Source: Mantamonas sphyraenae
Taxonomy: Eukaryota; CRuMs; Mantamonadidae
Direction of reading: 5' to 3'
DNA: 64,000 nucleotides
Assembly: GCA_026936335.1 (NCBI GenBank)
Contig: JAPMXV010000015.1
Location: forward strand, 62,001-126,000
Under the pieces are notes generated by a model. It was not told where the DNA came from. It saw nothing but the letters and a program-made list of their open reading frames with translations, and did not search any database. Of the stretch, positions 28,277-38,400 are shown piece after piece (the first letter of the stretch is position 1; each line of letters opens with the position of its first letter). Position numbers and translations under genes: made by a program.

Positions 28277-30145
28277 ATGTTCTCGCGTGTCAACAACACA
28301 ACTTCCATGAGCCCGTCGCTGGCCACCGCCAGCCAGACGCTGAGCTTTGACGGCAAGCAGATCGGCCTGCTGCGCAAGGTGGACGAGGAGACCAGCGACA
28401 TTGTCGCTGCCTCGCCCGTCGAGGAGGCTGAGGTGGCCGCTGCTGCGCCCATCGAGCTGTACTCGTCTGCCTACTACTGGACCTGTGCCATTGGTGGCGT
28501 GCTGTCGTGCGGTCTGACCCACACGGCCGTGACCCCGCTGGATTTGATCAAGTGCCGCCGTCAGGTGAGTTTTCGACCCGCGCAGCAGCGCCCGTCCACG
28601 GCCGACCACGTCAAGAAGCAAAAGGGTGCAGGCGAAGCGCGCAAGGCCCATGTGCGAGCGCTGCGCTTGCGAAAACCCTGTAGCACGTAGCATGGACACT
28701 GACACACACGGTGCAAAAAACACAGGTCGACTCGAAGCTGTACACATCGCTGGGCAACGGCTTCTCGACCATTTCCCGCACGGAGGGTGCCGCTGCTCTG
28801 TTCACCGGCTGGTTCCCCACCCTGATTGGTTACTCGATGCAGGGCGCATGCAAGGTGAGTGATGCCGGGGTCTCAGATGCACATGCACATGCGCACGGCG
28901 TGCTTTTCGTACCGCAGCACCGCATGAGAAATTTCAACAACCCAGCGAGGAAACTCTTCTTCAGCCCGGCCACACACCGTGCGCGAGCAGCACAGGGCCA
29001 TGGCCACGACCCAAACCCTCCCTGCAACCTTGCATTGCACATGCACACATGTGCAACGAGTGTGTGGCCGCGCTGAAGGGTCAAGCGCCTGTGCGACGTG
29101 TGCACCTTGCATTTTTTCCATTTCGTCAAGAGGGCACGGCCCCCTTCCTCGCGGCTCCCACAGGCCACAGGGACGCATGCGATGCAACGATGTGTGCCAA
29201 GGGGAGTCTGGTATATGGCGCGCACACACACGGCGACTAACACGGTTGTGCGCACGCGCATGTCCCGTACACGTGCAGTTTGGCTTCTACGAGCTGTTCA
29301 AGGTAGGTTCCGAAAACGCGACACGAGACGAGGACGCACGACAGAGGGCTGACCACACTTGCACAACCCACAGAAAAAGTTTGCGGACGCCGTCGGCGAG
29401 GAGTTCTTTGAGAACAACAAGTCGCTGGTGTACGCCAGCGCCTCTGCGTCGGCCGAGTTCATCGCCGACATTGCCCTGTGCCCCATGGAGGGTAAGTGAC
29501 GCAAAGGGACTGCGCCCACCACGACATTCAATGCTCACTCTCTCACCTCCATCCCACCTGTGTGCCACCACCCCATCAGCCGTCAAGGTGCGCATCCAGA
29601 CCGCCCCTGTGGGCAAGCCCTTTGCCAACAGCACCATGGAGGCTGTGTCCAAGATCAACGCCGCCGAGGGCATCAACGGCTTCTACCAGGGCCTGTCGCC
29701 GCTGTGGGCTCGCCAGATCCCGTACACGGTGATCAAGTTTGTCGGTTTCGAGTACACCGTCAACGTCCTGTACGCCCAGATGAACGGTGTCCTCAACCGC
29801 CAGTCCAAGGACGAGTACAGCAAGACTGAGCAACTGGGCATGACCTTTGCCGCCGGTTACATCGCTGGTATCTTCTGCGCTGCGGTCTCGCACCCGGCCG
29901 ACACCATGGTGTCCAAGCTCAACAACCTGGCTGGCTCCAAGGAGTCCACCGGCGCCAAGGTCTCCAAGATCTACTCGGAGATCGGCTTCAGCGGCCTCTG
30001 GACAGGTCTGGGCACCCGTATCCTCATGATCGGTACCCTCACTGGTCTCCAGTGGTTCATCTTTGACTCCTACAAGGTCTTCTCCGGCCTGCCGGCCTCC
30101 GGCGGTGCCCCCGTCAAGAAGGTGATTGAGGAGGAGGAGGTCTAA
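28277..30145 (+). CDS. SLC25A3: Mitochondrial phosphate carrier
   Basis: Imports inorganic phosphate with protons across the inner mitochondrial membrane for ATP synthesis. Five exons: 28277-28564, 28726-28854, 29279-29302, 29374-29491 and 29580-30145. All junctions are in phase with strong GTGAGT/GTAAGT-type donors, and the product is 374 aa. Three carrier repeats carry the signature PxD/ExxK/R: TPLDLIKCR, CPMEAVKVR and HPADTMVSK. Exon 3 is only 24 nt and encodes FGFYELFK, a conserved block of the first repeat. The N-terminal 65 residues are a polar, Ser/Thr-rich leader. The last residues are acidic (EEEEV). Codon choice is strongly C-ending, consistent with high expression. Confidence 0.95.
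28855..29278 (+). other. Longest intron of the phosphate-carrier gene
   Basis: This 424-bp intron has a GTGAGT donor, a CTAAC branch-like element at about 29237 and a CGTGCAG acceptor. It contains CA/TG-rich stretches. I looked for C/D or H/ACA snoRNA boxes and found no convincing pair. Confidence 0.7.
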
Positions 30146-30337
30146 ACAACCCCCTTTGCCCTTTTCCATGACAAGACATGATGCCACGTCTGTAGCCGGG
30201 ATTTTCACTTTGTTGCTGCGCAAACGCGGCGCTCGGGAATCCTGCTCTGGAGGCTCCACCACCACAGGAACTGAACAAACGATGGGCCCCATTCCTTCCG
30301 CCTGCCTCTCAAACGTTTGCCTTTCGTCTTTCTTGTT

Positions 30338-30760
30338 TCATTCTGTCACCGCCGTTGCTTCGGCACGCGCCTTTCGAAGGGCTGCCCGTCGCCTTTCGAT
30401 CGCCGCCACAATGTCCTCGCGTGTGATGATTTTCCCGTGCTTCTCGATCATTGTCTCGCGTGCAGACGTCGGGTTGTATGTCTTTCCCTCGTCCTCGATG
30501 CCCAACCACCGCTCCACCAGCTGCACAGAGGTCCAGCGATGGCCCTGCAGCCATTCCATCTCTTCTCGTTTCCAGCCCAGCTTCCTCGCCACAATGGGGG
30601 CAAGCACAAGCGCCAGGATGGAGCCACCCAAGGCCACTTGGAACATCTTCTCCTGACGCTTCTTGTGCAGCTGCGCAAGGCCATTGGCCATGGCCACCGA
30701 CGCCGCTTTTTGCGCCCCGCCGCCGGCGGATTGCTGTCCGGAGACCGTGGCCAGCCCCAT
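30338..30760 (-). CDS. Small single-pass membrane protein, unrecognised
   Basis: 140 aa from the ATG at 30760; the frame is open further up to 30859. An Ala/Gly/Gln-rich N-terminus of about 35 residues is followed by a basic patch (LHKKRQEK), one membrane segment (MFQVALGGSILALVLAPIVA), and a soluble C-terminal region with WLQGHRWTSVQLVERWLG and a basic helix (IERRRAALRKARAEA). It could be a mitochondrial or ER protein of small size. I recognise no family. It sits head to head with NOM1 (122 bp between starts) and tail to tail with the phosphate carrier. Confidence 0.6.
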   Translation of the reverse strand: MGLATVSGQQSAGGGAQKAASVAMANGLAQLHKKRQEKMFQVALGGSILALVLAPIVARKLGWKREEMEWLQGHRWTSVQLVERWLGIEDEGKTYNPTSARETMIEKHGKIITREDIVAAIERRRAALRKARAEATAVTE

Positions 30761-30882
30761 TGCCCTATGCACAATCAGCTGCTGTGTGTGCAGCGTTCCA
30801 CCCACCCCTCGTGATACCCTGCCAGTGTGTGGTTCGTGAACGCAGGCTCGGGCAAACATTCACGGATTTTGGATTGCTGGCG

Positions 30883-33732
30883 ATGGCGAAGGGCAAGTTT
30901 GAACGAAACTCGGCGCTCCCTGTGCGCATGCAGCAGGAGTCGTCCGACAAGGGTGCCTCCAGTGGATACGACGACATGCAGGGAAGCATCAAACAGTCCT
31001 CGCTGCGCACAAAATCCAGCAAGAAGCGTTTCAAGAAGCAGGGCAAGACGCTGAGCCGCAAAGAACAGCGAGCAGCCGCACGCAAGGCCAAGAAGGAGCG
31101 CAACAGGGTGCACCGCCAAGGCAAACAGCCACCAGCAGCCGCTGCTGCTGCACCGACAAAGCCAAACCCAAAGGCTTCGTCGAGCAGCAAACGCAAACAC
31201 ACGTCGGAGCAGCCGCAAGACGAAGCACAGCCAGATGCCAAACGCCAGCGTGTGGAGCACAAGAAGAAGGGCCGTGGAGGCGGCCGTTCCTACAAAGACA
31301 CAAACTTTTACCAAATGCTCAAGGAGGAAGGCCTGGTGGCGCCTGAGAAGGGGGAGGTGATCGAAACCGAGGACGACAAGATTATCCGCATGCTCGAACG
31401 GAAGCTGGGCGTCAACAGACACCGCAACAAGAAAAAGAAGAAGCACAAGGGCGACAACGAGGTCATGGAAGACATGGACGACGCTGAACAAGACACAGAA
31501 GGCGGACAGAATGCCTTTTCGCTCGCCAACGACGCTCTGGATTTTCTCGACGGTGAAATCCTCGGCGGCGCGGACCCGGAGAATCCGGACCGGTTGGGCC
31601 AGTTTGACGCGGACGAGCCTCCTCAAGACGCACCACCCATGGATGTACAGAGCATGTTGAAGGACCCAGAGTTTCTGAAAATGATGGAGGAGGAAGGAGT
31701 CAGCCCGGAGGACTTTGACGACGACGAGCTCATGGACATGATGGCCATGATGCGTGGTTCGGGTGCAGAGGATGACAGCGATGGACAAGGAGAGGATGAA
31801 GAGGATGAAGAGGACGACGAGGACGACGAGGACGACGAGGAGGAGGTGATCTCCGACGACGACGAAGGCCACATCATCCTGAACAAGCCCACGCAAGGGC
31901 AGGATATCTATGGACGCAGGTTGGACGGAAGCTCATCCAACAATGTCGCTGCGTCGTCGTCCTCATCGTCCTCTGCTGTCACCGCGTCGACGTCATCCGG
32001 TCGGTACGTGCCGCCGAGGTTACGCCAGTTGCAGGGCGGGGATGACGAGGTGATGGCACGGCTGGGCAAACAGGTGCGCGGGTTGCTCAACCGAGTGTCG
32101 GAAGGCAACGTGGAATCGATTGCAGGCGACTTGGTGGACATGTACCGGGCGCACAGCACCAACAAACTGAACGAGGTGTTGTGCACACGCATCATGGAGG
32201 CCGCCCAGGACGAACACAAAGTCCTCAACCAACTTCAGGTCATCCACGCCGTCATCATTGCCATCATGCATGCCCAGGTGGGCCCAGAGGCAGGCTCCCA
32301 CTTTCTCGTCACCATTGCCATGCGATTCCAAGAGTTGTATGACGCCAACGACATCGACGACAACGAAAACGACGACGACAACGAGGAGGAGGATGAAGAA
32401 ACACAGCACGCAAACACAGTGCGTATGCAGAATCTGCTGCTTCTGTTTTGCCACCTGTACAATTTGCAAGTGATCCACTGCGGCGCCTTGTACGACCTCG
32501 TTCGCCTGTTTGTACGCAGACTGACAAACGTGGACATCCAACTGCTCCTGCTGCTTCTGCGCGCCTCGGGCCTGTCCATGCGCAAGGACGATCCGGCATC
32601 GCTCAAAGACGTCATCCTCATGGTCAAGGACAAGGCCAAGCAGGCCGGCAAGCGCGAAAACCGCATCCGCTTCATGCTCGACGCCATCTACGAACTCAAG
32701 AACAACCGCCAGCTCCAAGGCTCCTCTCACGGCCATGAGCAGCTGCAAACCTTGCGCAAACGGTGCCAGTCTCTTCTCACCCACACCCAGCTCAAAATCA
32801 GCTGGGACGATTTGGTGGAGAGCGATCGCCGGGGACGCTGGTGGCTCGTCGGCTCGGCCTGGGGAGGCAACAAGCGTGATGGCAAAGGCAAGAGCAAAGC
32901 TGGCGATGATGCAGACGACGACGACGATGGAGAGGATGACGAAGAGATGCGCATGTACAAACAGCAGCAGCGCGAACAATCGGGCACAGGCCGAAACATC
33001 TTTGAGCAGCACGAGGCCTCGCAGGAGGATCTGGAGGCGCACGCATCACGCATGCGCATCAACACACAGCTGCGCAAGTCTATCTTCAAGGCCATGATGG
33101 GCAGTGAGGATTACGTGGATGCGTTTGACCGCCTGATGAAACTGAATCTGCGCAGCAAACAAGAACGCGAAATTGTCCACGTGCTGCTCATGTGCGTGGC
33201 CAAGGAGAAGCACTTCAACCCATTCTACGCCCTGCTTGCCGAACAGCTTTGCAAGCACTCCCGCACCTATCGCATGACTCTCCAGTTTGCCTTTTGGGAT
33301 CGCTTCAAGGAGCTTGATGACGACGCCTCACCCATGCGCATGCGCAAGCTGGTCAACCTTGCCTGCCTCTTGGCACATCTCATTGGCGCCGCTTCACTCT
33401 CCCTCAGTGTTCTCAAGGTCACCGACGTCACCCGCCAAACAGACCAGGGCACCCTCTTCTACCAGATTGTCTTTGCTCGCCTCCTCACTGCACACGATTG
33501 GCAAAGCACCCGTGCTGTGGCCGAACGCATCGCAGACAACACCGAGCTCCTCCTCCTCCGCGACCAGATTGCTCTCTTTCTCATGTCCCAGGTCAGCTCC
33601 AACCAGCGCCTTGTCGCCTTCCTCCCGCAAACCGCAGACCTCGCACGCGTCGATGCCGACAAGCAGCTGCGTTTCCTCGCCAAGCGCTGTGATGCCTTCC
33701 GAGAGGTCCTCAACGACGGCAGCGCCGCCTGA
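30883..33732 (+). CDS. NOM1: Nucleolar MIF4G-domain protein NOM1 (Sgd1)
   Basis: Intron-free, 949 aa. Involved in 18S rRNA maturation and small-subunit assembly, and binds an eIF4A-type helicase. The N-terminal 100 residues are strongly basic (KKRFKKQGKTLSRKEQRAAARKAKK), a nucleolar signal. An acidic Asp/Glu stretch lies at about 300-330. MIF4G is at about 390-610 (QVRGLLNRVSEGNVESI...NKLNEVLCTRI...IHAVIIAIMH), interrupted by an acidic Asn/Asp/Glu insert at about 487-507. MA3 is at about 723-845 (NTQLRKSIFKAMMGSEDYVDAFDRL). Domain order and size fit NOM1 (human 860 aa). The ATG at 30883 is chosen because it starts the conserved basic region; the frame upstream overlaps the divergent neighbour. 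Confidence 0.92.
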   Translation: MAKGKFERNSALPVRMQQESSDKGASSGYDDMQGSIKQSSLRTKSSKKRFKKQGKTLSRKEQRAAARKAKKERNRVHRQGKQPPAAAAAAPTKPNPKASSSSKRKHTSEQPQDEAQPDAKRQRVEHKKKGRGGGRSYKDTNFYQMLKEEGLVAPEKGEVIETEDDKIIRMLERKLGVNRHRNKKKKKHKGDNEVMEDMDDAEQDTEGGQNAFSLANDALDFLDGEILGGADPENPDRLGQFDADEPPQDAPPMDVQSMLKDPEFLKMMEEEGVSPEDFDDDELMDMMAMMRGSGAEDDSDGQGEDEEDEEDDEDDEDDEEEVISDDDEGHIILNKPTQGQDIYGRRLDGSSSNNVAASSSSSSSAVTASTSSGRYVPPRLRQLQGGDDEVMARLGKQVRGLLNRVSEGNVESIAGDLVDMYRAHSTNKLNEVLCTRIMEAAQDEHKVLNQLQVIHAVIIAIMHAQVGPEAGSHFLVTIAMRFQELYDANDIDDNENDDDNEEEDEETQHANTVRMQNLLLLFCHLYNLQVIHCGALYDLVRLFVRRLTNVDIQLLLLLLRASGLSMRKDDPASLKDVILMVKDKAKQAGKRENRIRFMLDAIYELKNNRQLQGSSHGHEQLQTLRKRCQSLLTHTQLKISWDDLVESDRRGRWWLVGSAWGGNKRDGKGKSKAGDDADDDDDGEDDEEMRMYKQQQREQSGTGRNIFEQHEASQEDLEAHASRMRINTQLRKSIFKAMMGSEDYVDAFDRLMKLNLRSKQEREIVHVLLMCVAKEKHFNPFYALLAEQLCKHSRTYRMTLQFAFWDRFKELDDDASPMRMRKLVNLACLLAHLIGAASLSLSVLKVTDVTRQTDQGTLFYQIVFARLLTAHDWQSTRAVAERIADNTELLLLRDQIALFLMSQVSSNQRLVAFLPQTADLARVDADKQLRFLAKRCDAFREVLNDGSAA

Positions 33733-33761
33733 TCAAACCAATCAAATCAATTTTTGCCGCC

Positions 33762-35384
33762 ATGCGTGACAACCAGGAACAAATCCTCACTCTGTTTGCA
33801 CAGATCCAGGACATTGCTGCAAAGACTGCCAGCGTGCCCTTTCGCACCAGCAAGAACATCGGCCTCGGCAGCAAGGTGCGTCTGCAGGCTCCCGTCACAC
33901 ACACTCATTTCATGTCGCCCTCCCCTTCTGACACGTATCTGTCCTCCAGGTCCGCCGTGCCACCAAGGCCGAAAACAAGCTCATGAGTGCCACTTCCGAG
34001 GGCCAACCGTTGTCCCAGCGCCGTCGGTACGTTGTAGCTGCGCAAACGGCGGTGAGCGCGCGCAAAAAAAATCCGCCTCCCGTCAACGGTCACTTTGTGC
34101 GCTGACACGTGGACATCTGATGGCCCCAACAAACACCACACACACACACACACACACACACCACAGTTCTATCGGCGGCGGGCGCAAGAGCCTGGGCGGA
34201 TTCTACGCCTCGCGCTTCTCGGTGGGCTCCGAACGCAGCAGCAGCGGAAGCGACAAGAGCACCAAGACCACGTCCCAGCCGGCTCACAAGAAGAAGGCAT
34301 CCGAACTGCTCGAGACCATGGACGACATCATTGACGAATGGTACGGAGCAATCTCTTGTCCTTCTCCGTCGCTGGATCATCATTTCCCGTGCCCCAGCCT
34401 CGTCCTGACACCCAAACTTCCAAAACCACTCCGCTGAACAGTGGCCTCCGGGGAGAGGAGAGCAAGCGTGTGGAGGAGCTCAAGAAGGAGCATCGCACGG
34501 TTCACGTGGCCATCCGCCACCTGAAGCAGACAATGAGCGAATACAAGGAGCAGGAGGAGGCTCAGGTGGAGGAGCGTGTCAACCAAAAGGTGGACCGCCG
34601 TGCTCTCAAGATGGAGCTGGAACGCAAGCAGGTGGACGTGGAGGCACTCGAAGAGCAGTTTGCACGCCGCAAGCAACAAATGGATGCGCTGGACGAGGAG
34701 CAGCGAGCTCAGAGCGAACGTCGCAAGAGCAACGCCGAACGCGCTCTGGAGCTCAACGACCTGGAGCAGCAGCTGATGGAAGTGCAGTCGCAGCTGCGCA
34801 AGGCTCGTGCTGCCGCTCAGCAGAGCCAGGAGGAGCTGGAGGCGGTCGAGACCGTGGTGGCCTCGGCTCGTCTCAGTTCTCCCAGCGGCAAGCAAGGCTC
34901 TGCTTCCCCGGACACGCTGCGTGAGCTTATTGCTGTGCGCAAACAAGAGTGCACTACCCTTGAACACGAGTGCCGCATTCTCAAAGAGAGCATTGCAGAA
35001 CGCATGGCTGAGAAGCAACAGCTGCGCGACTCGGATCCCCGCCTCGACGACGCTCGCCAGCAGCTTGCAGCCGAGCAGCAGCGTCTCGACAAACAAAACA
35101 CAGACGTGGAGGTCATTCGCAACAGCTGTTCCGCACTCGACAACGTCATGGCCCACCTCATCGCTCAACAGGCCCAGGCCAACAACCCCATGGCCGTCGT
35201 CCTCGACATCATCCAGCAGCACAACGGCGAGATGCTCCTCAGCGACTTTAAGCTCGCCCTTGCCGAACGCCTCGCCCTCAAGGCCGGCTCCAAGATCCTC
35301 CAGATTGTCTACTCGGCTGTTGCCAACGGTTTCATCAAGATCGACCGCACGCAGATGGAAAACACCGTCCTTGCTGCCTTCTGA
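33762..35384 (+). CDS. Coiled-coil protein, unrecognised
   Basis: Four exons, 33762-33875, 33950-34026, 34167-34340 and 34442-35384, spliced in phase, give 435 aa. A short N-terminal helix and Gly/Ser linker (SIGGGRKSLGG) lead into a long coiled coil (about 130-330; EELKKEHRTVHVAIRHL, MELERKQVDVEALEEQF). The C-terminal 70 residues look globular (MAVVLDIIQQHNGEML...SKILQIVYSAVANGFIKI) and could be a small winged-helix-like domain. No family is recognised. It starts 29 bp after the NOM1 stop on the same strand. Confidence 0.75.
34138..34162. repeat. (CA)n microsatellite abutting a 3' splice site
   Basis: About 12 CA units run to within a few bases of the acceptor CCACAG (34161-34166) of the coiled-coil gene's second intron, in place of a normal polypyrimidine tract. 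Confidence 0.9.
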
Positions 35385-35423
35385 GCACACAATCACTACT
35401 GAATACACGCTTCATTCCTCAAC

Positions 35424-38400
35424 TCAACTCTTTCTGGCAGACACCTCCTGAGCATACGCTTCCACCGTGGCCTTGGCCTGCGCCACTTCGGCTCGTCCTT
35501 CCTCCACCTGCCGCTGCAACGCACTGATCTCCACGCGCTTCTCCCTTGCCTCCTTCTTGGCCGCCTCCAGGTCCGCACGTGTGTTCTCCTGCTCCATCTG
35601 CAGCTTGTCACGCTCCTCTCGCAACGCCTCCCGCTCCTTCTGCAGCTCTCGCAGTCGCTTTTCGTACTCCTGCTGCCCGGCCACGTCGTCGGTCGCTCCC
35701 TCACTCGTCAGCTTGTAGTTCACCTGTTCCACACGCGTCTTGGCTGCGCTTGCGCTCTCCAGCTGCGAACGCATGTACTCCACGTTGCGTTCATCCACGC
35801 GCTTCTGCAGCGCCATCTTTTCACGCTCCTTCTTCACAGCCTTCAATTCCGTCTGCAACGACGCGTAGTTCTGCTCCAGCTCCATTCCCTGCCGTCGCAG
35901 CATTTCCAACTGCTCCTCCAGCGCAAACCGCCGCTTCTTCTCCTTCTGCATCTCGCCAGCCAGCTCGCTGTTCTCCTTCTTCAGCGTCTCGGTCGTCGAC
36001 GACCGTGTTCCCAGACGCGTCCGGGCCTCGTTCACCTGCCGCGTCAACTCCTTTACGTTCTTCTGCAGCTTGCTCTTTTCCTCGCTCAGTTTCTTGTTCC
36101 TGTGCTCCAGCGCACGCACACGCTCAACGTTGCTGCTGTCCGACCCACGCAGCGCAACCACCTCCCGGTTCAGCTTTCCATTGGCCTCGCTCAGGCTGCG
36201 GTTGCTCTCCTCCAGCTGTTTCACGCGTCCCTGTGCCTCCTCCAGCCGTCGCTGGAACTCCGCTGTCCTGCTCGCCTCCCGCTCCAGCGCAACCTGCGAC
36301 TCCTTCCTGCTTGCACCCAGCTTGCTGTGCGACGACTGCAATTCGTCGATGTGTGCAAGCAGCACATTGTGTGCTTCTTGCATCTCCGCACGTGCACGCT
36401 GCTCCTCCTCAAAGCGCCCTCGCATCACCTCCACCTTCTTCGTCATGCTCTTTTGGCTCTGCGCCAGGGTCTCCCGTACGTGTTCAAACCGCTCCTCCAT
36501 GTCTGCCATCGCCTGTTCCATCTGCAGCACCTTGTTCTGCGCCCCAATCAATTGTTCGTTGCTCGTCTCAAACTTGCCTCGCCACATGTCAATCTCCTCC
36601 AGCTGCACCTCCAGCCGTTCCACGTGTCGTTCCCTCTCCTCCAGCCTGCTCTTCAGCTCCAGCTGCTGCGACTCACTGCCCAGTGCCTCACGCATGCGTG
36701 TGTCCACCTGCTTCGCCAGCTCCGTGTTCCGTTCACGCACTTGTTCCAGCTCACGCTCGACATCCTCACGCGCCACACGTGCACTTTCCATCTCCATGCG
36801 CAACTGCCGCTCCTCCATCTCTCCCTGTCGCTGGCGTGCTCGCAGCTCCTCCACCTCCGTGTCCAACTGACGACGCACCTCCACAAGCTCCTGATACCTC
36901 TCTCCCAGGTTTTCCAGCTGGCTCTCCAACGTGTTCACCTGGCTTTCCAGCATTGTCCCCTGCGCTCCGTTCTCCTCTGCCGCTTCCTGCGCCTCGTGCA
37001 GTCTGCTCTTCAGACCTCGGTTCTGCTCTTCCAACGCCTCCGCCAGCTGGTTCGCTCCCTCCAGCTTCCCGCTCAGCGCCTCCACCTGCGCCTCCAGCTC
37101 CTTGCGCACGCTGCTCACTTCGTTCTCCATTTCCTTTCGGTGTGCTTGTGCAGCTGCCGCCGCTGCCTCGGCCGCCTCCTCCGCTGCTTGTGCGGCCCCC
37201 GTTTGAGTTCGTTCCAACTCCTCCTCTGCTGCTTCCAAGCGCATCTTGGTCTCTCCCAGCTCCTGATTCGCCTTGCTCAGTGCTTCGCTCGTTGTCTCCA
37301 GCTCTGCGTGCGTGCTTTCCAACTCTTCGTTCGCCTGCCCAAGCCGTTCCTCTGCATCCTTCTTCTCCTCGCCCTCTCGCTCCAGCTCCGCCGCCATTGC
37401 CTCTCGCTCCTGCTTCAAGCTCGACAGCTGTGCACGCAGCTCCGCAATCTTGCGTTGGCTCTCGCTGTCACTGTCTCCCATCATCAGCTCCAGCTGTTGC
37501 ACCTGTCCGCGAGCACCCTCTTCCGCTGCCTTCACCATATCCAATTGCTCCTCCAGACTCGCAATTGTCTCGCTCATCTCCTCTTGGTGCGACCGCATCG
37601 CTACCTCCTGTGCCTCCAGCTCCTCTGTACGCGCCACCAACGCCTTGTTCAGCTCCGCCAGCTGCTCTCCCTGTGCCCGCTCTCCCTCCACTTGCGCCTG
37701 CAGCTGTCGGTTGTACTCCTCCAGCGCCTCGTACTCTTTCTTCTGGCCATCCAGCTTCACTTCTGCCTCGTTGATCATTGGCTCGATCGTGTTTAGCAGA
37801 TTGGCAAGGTTCGCCTTTTCCTCCTGCTCCTTGTGCAGCTCCTCCTCCAGCGCACTTCCCTCTTCACGTGCACGCATCACCTCCTCCTCCAGCTCTTGGA
37901 TGCGCTGTTCTGCAGCCGCCAGCACTTCCAGTTGTCGCCCGGCTTCTCCCAGCTCCGATTCACGCTCGCGCAGCACCTCTTCCAATCGCCGCTGCTCCAT
38001 CTCCAGCTGCTTCAACTCCTGGCGCACAGCCAACGCCTGCTCTTCCACCTGTTTTCGTGTGCGCACCTCTTCCTTGAAGCTGACCTCCAGCTCCGCGTAC
38101 TGCTTCTTTGCTGCATCCTTGGCCAGCTCCTCCTCACGTCCAGCATGCCCGGCTGCCAGCGCACGCTGTTCGGCCTCTTGCTTTGCCGTTGCCTCTTCTT
38201 GCGTGCGTTCTTGCCACTTCCGCACCTCCTCTTGCGCCGCTGCCAGACTCTCTCGCAGCTGCTCCACCATCTTGCTCTGGCTCTGCAGCTGCGACTCTTG
38301 CACCTGCACCTCGCTCTTCATCCCATACATCGCCTCTTGGCTCTTGCTGGCCTCTTCTTTGCTGCTTTCCACACGTTGCTGCAGGCGCACCACCTCTTTG

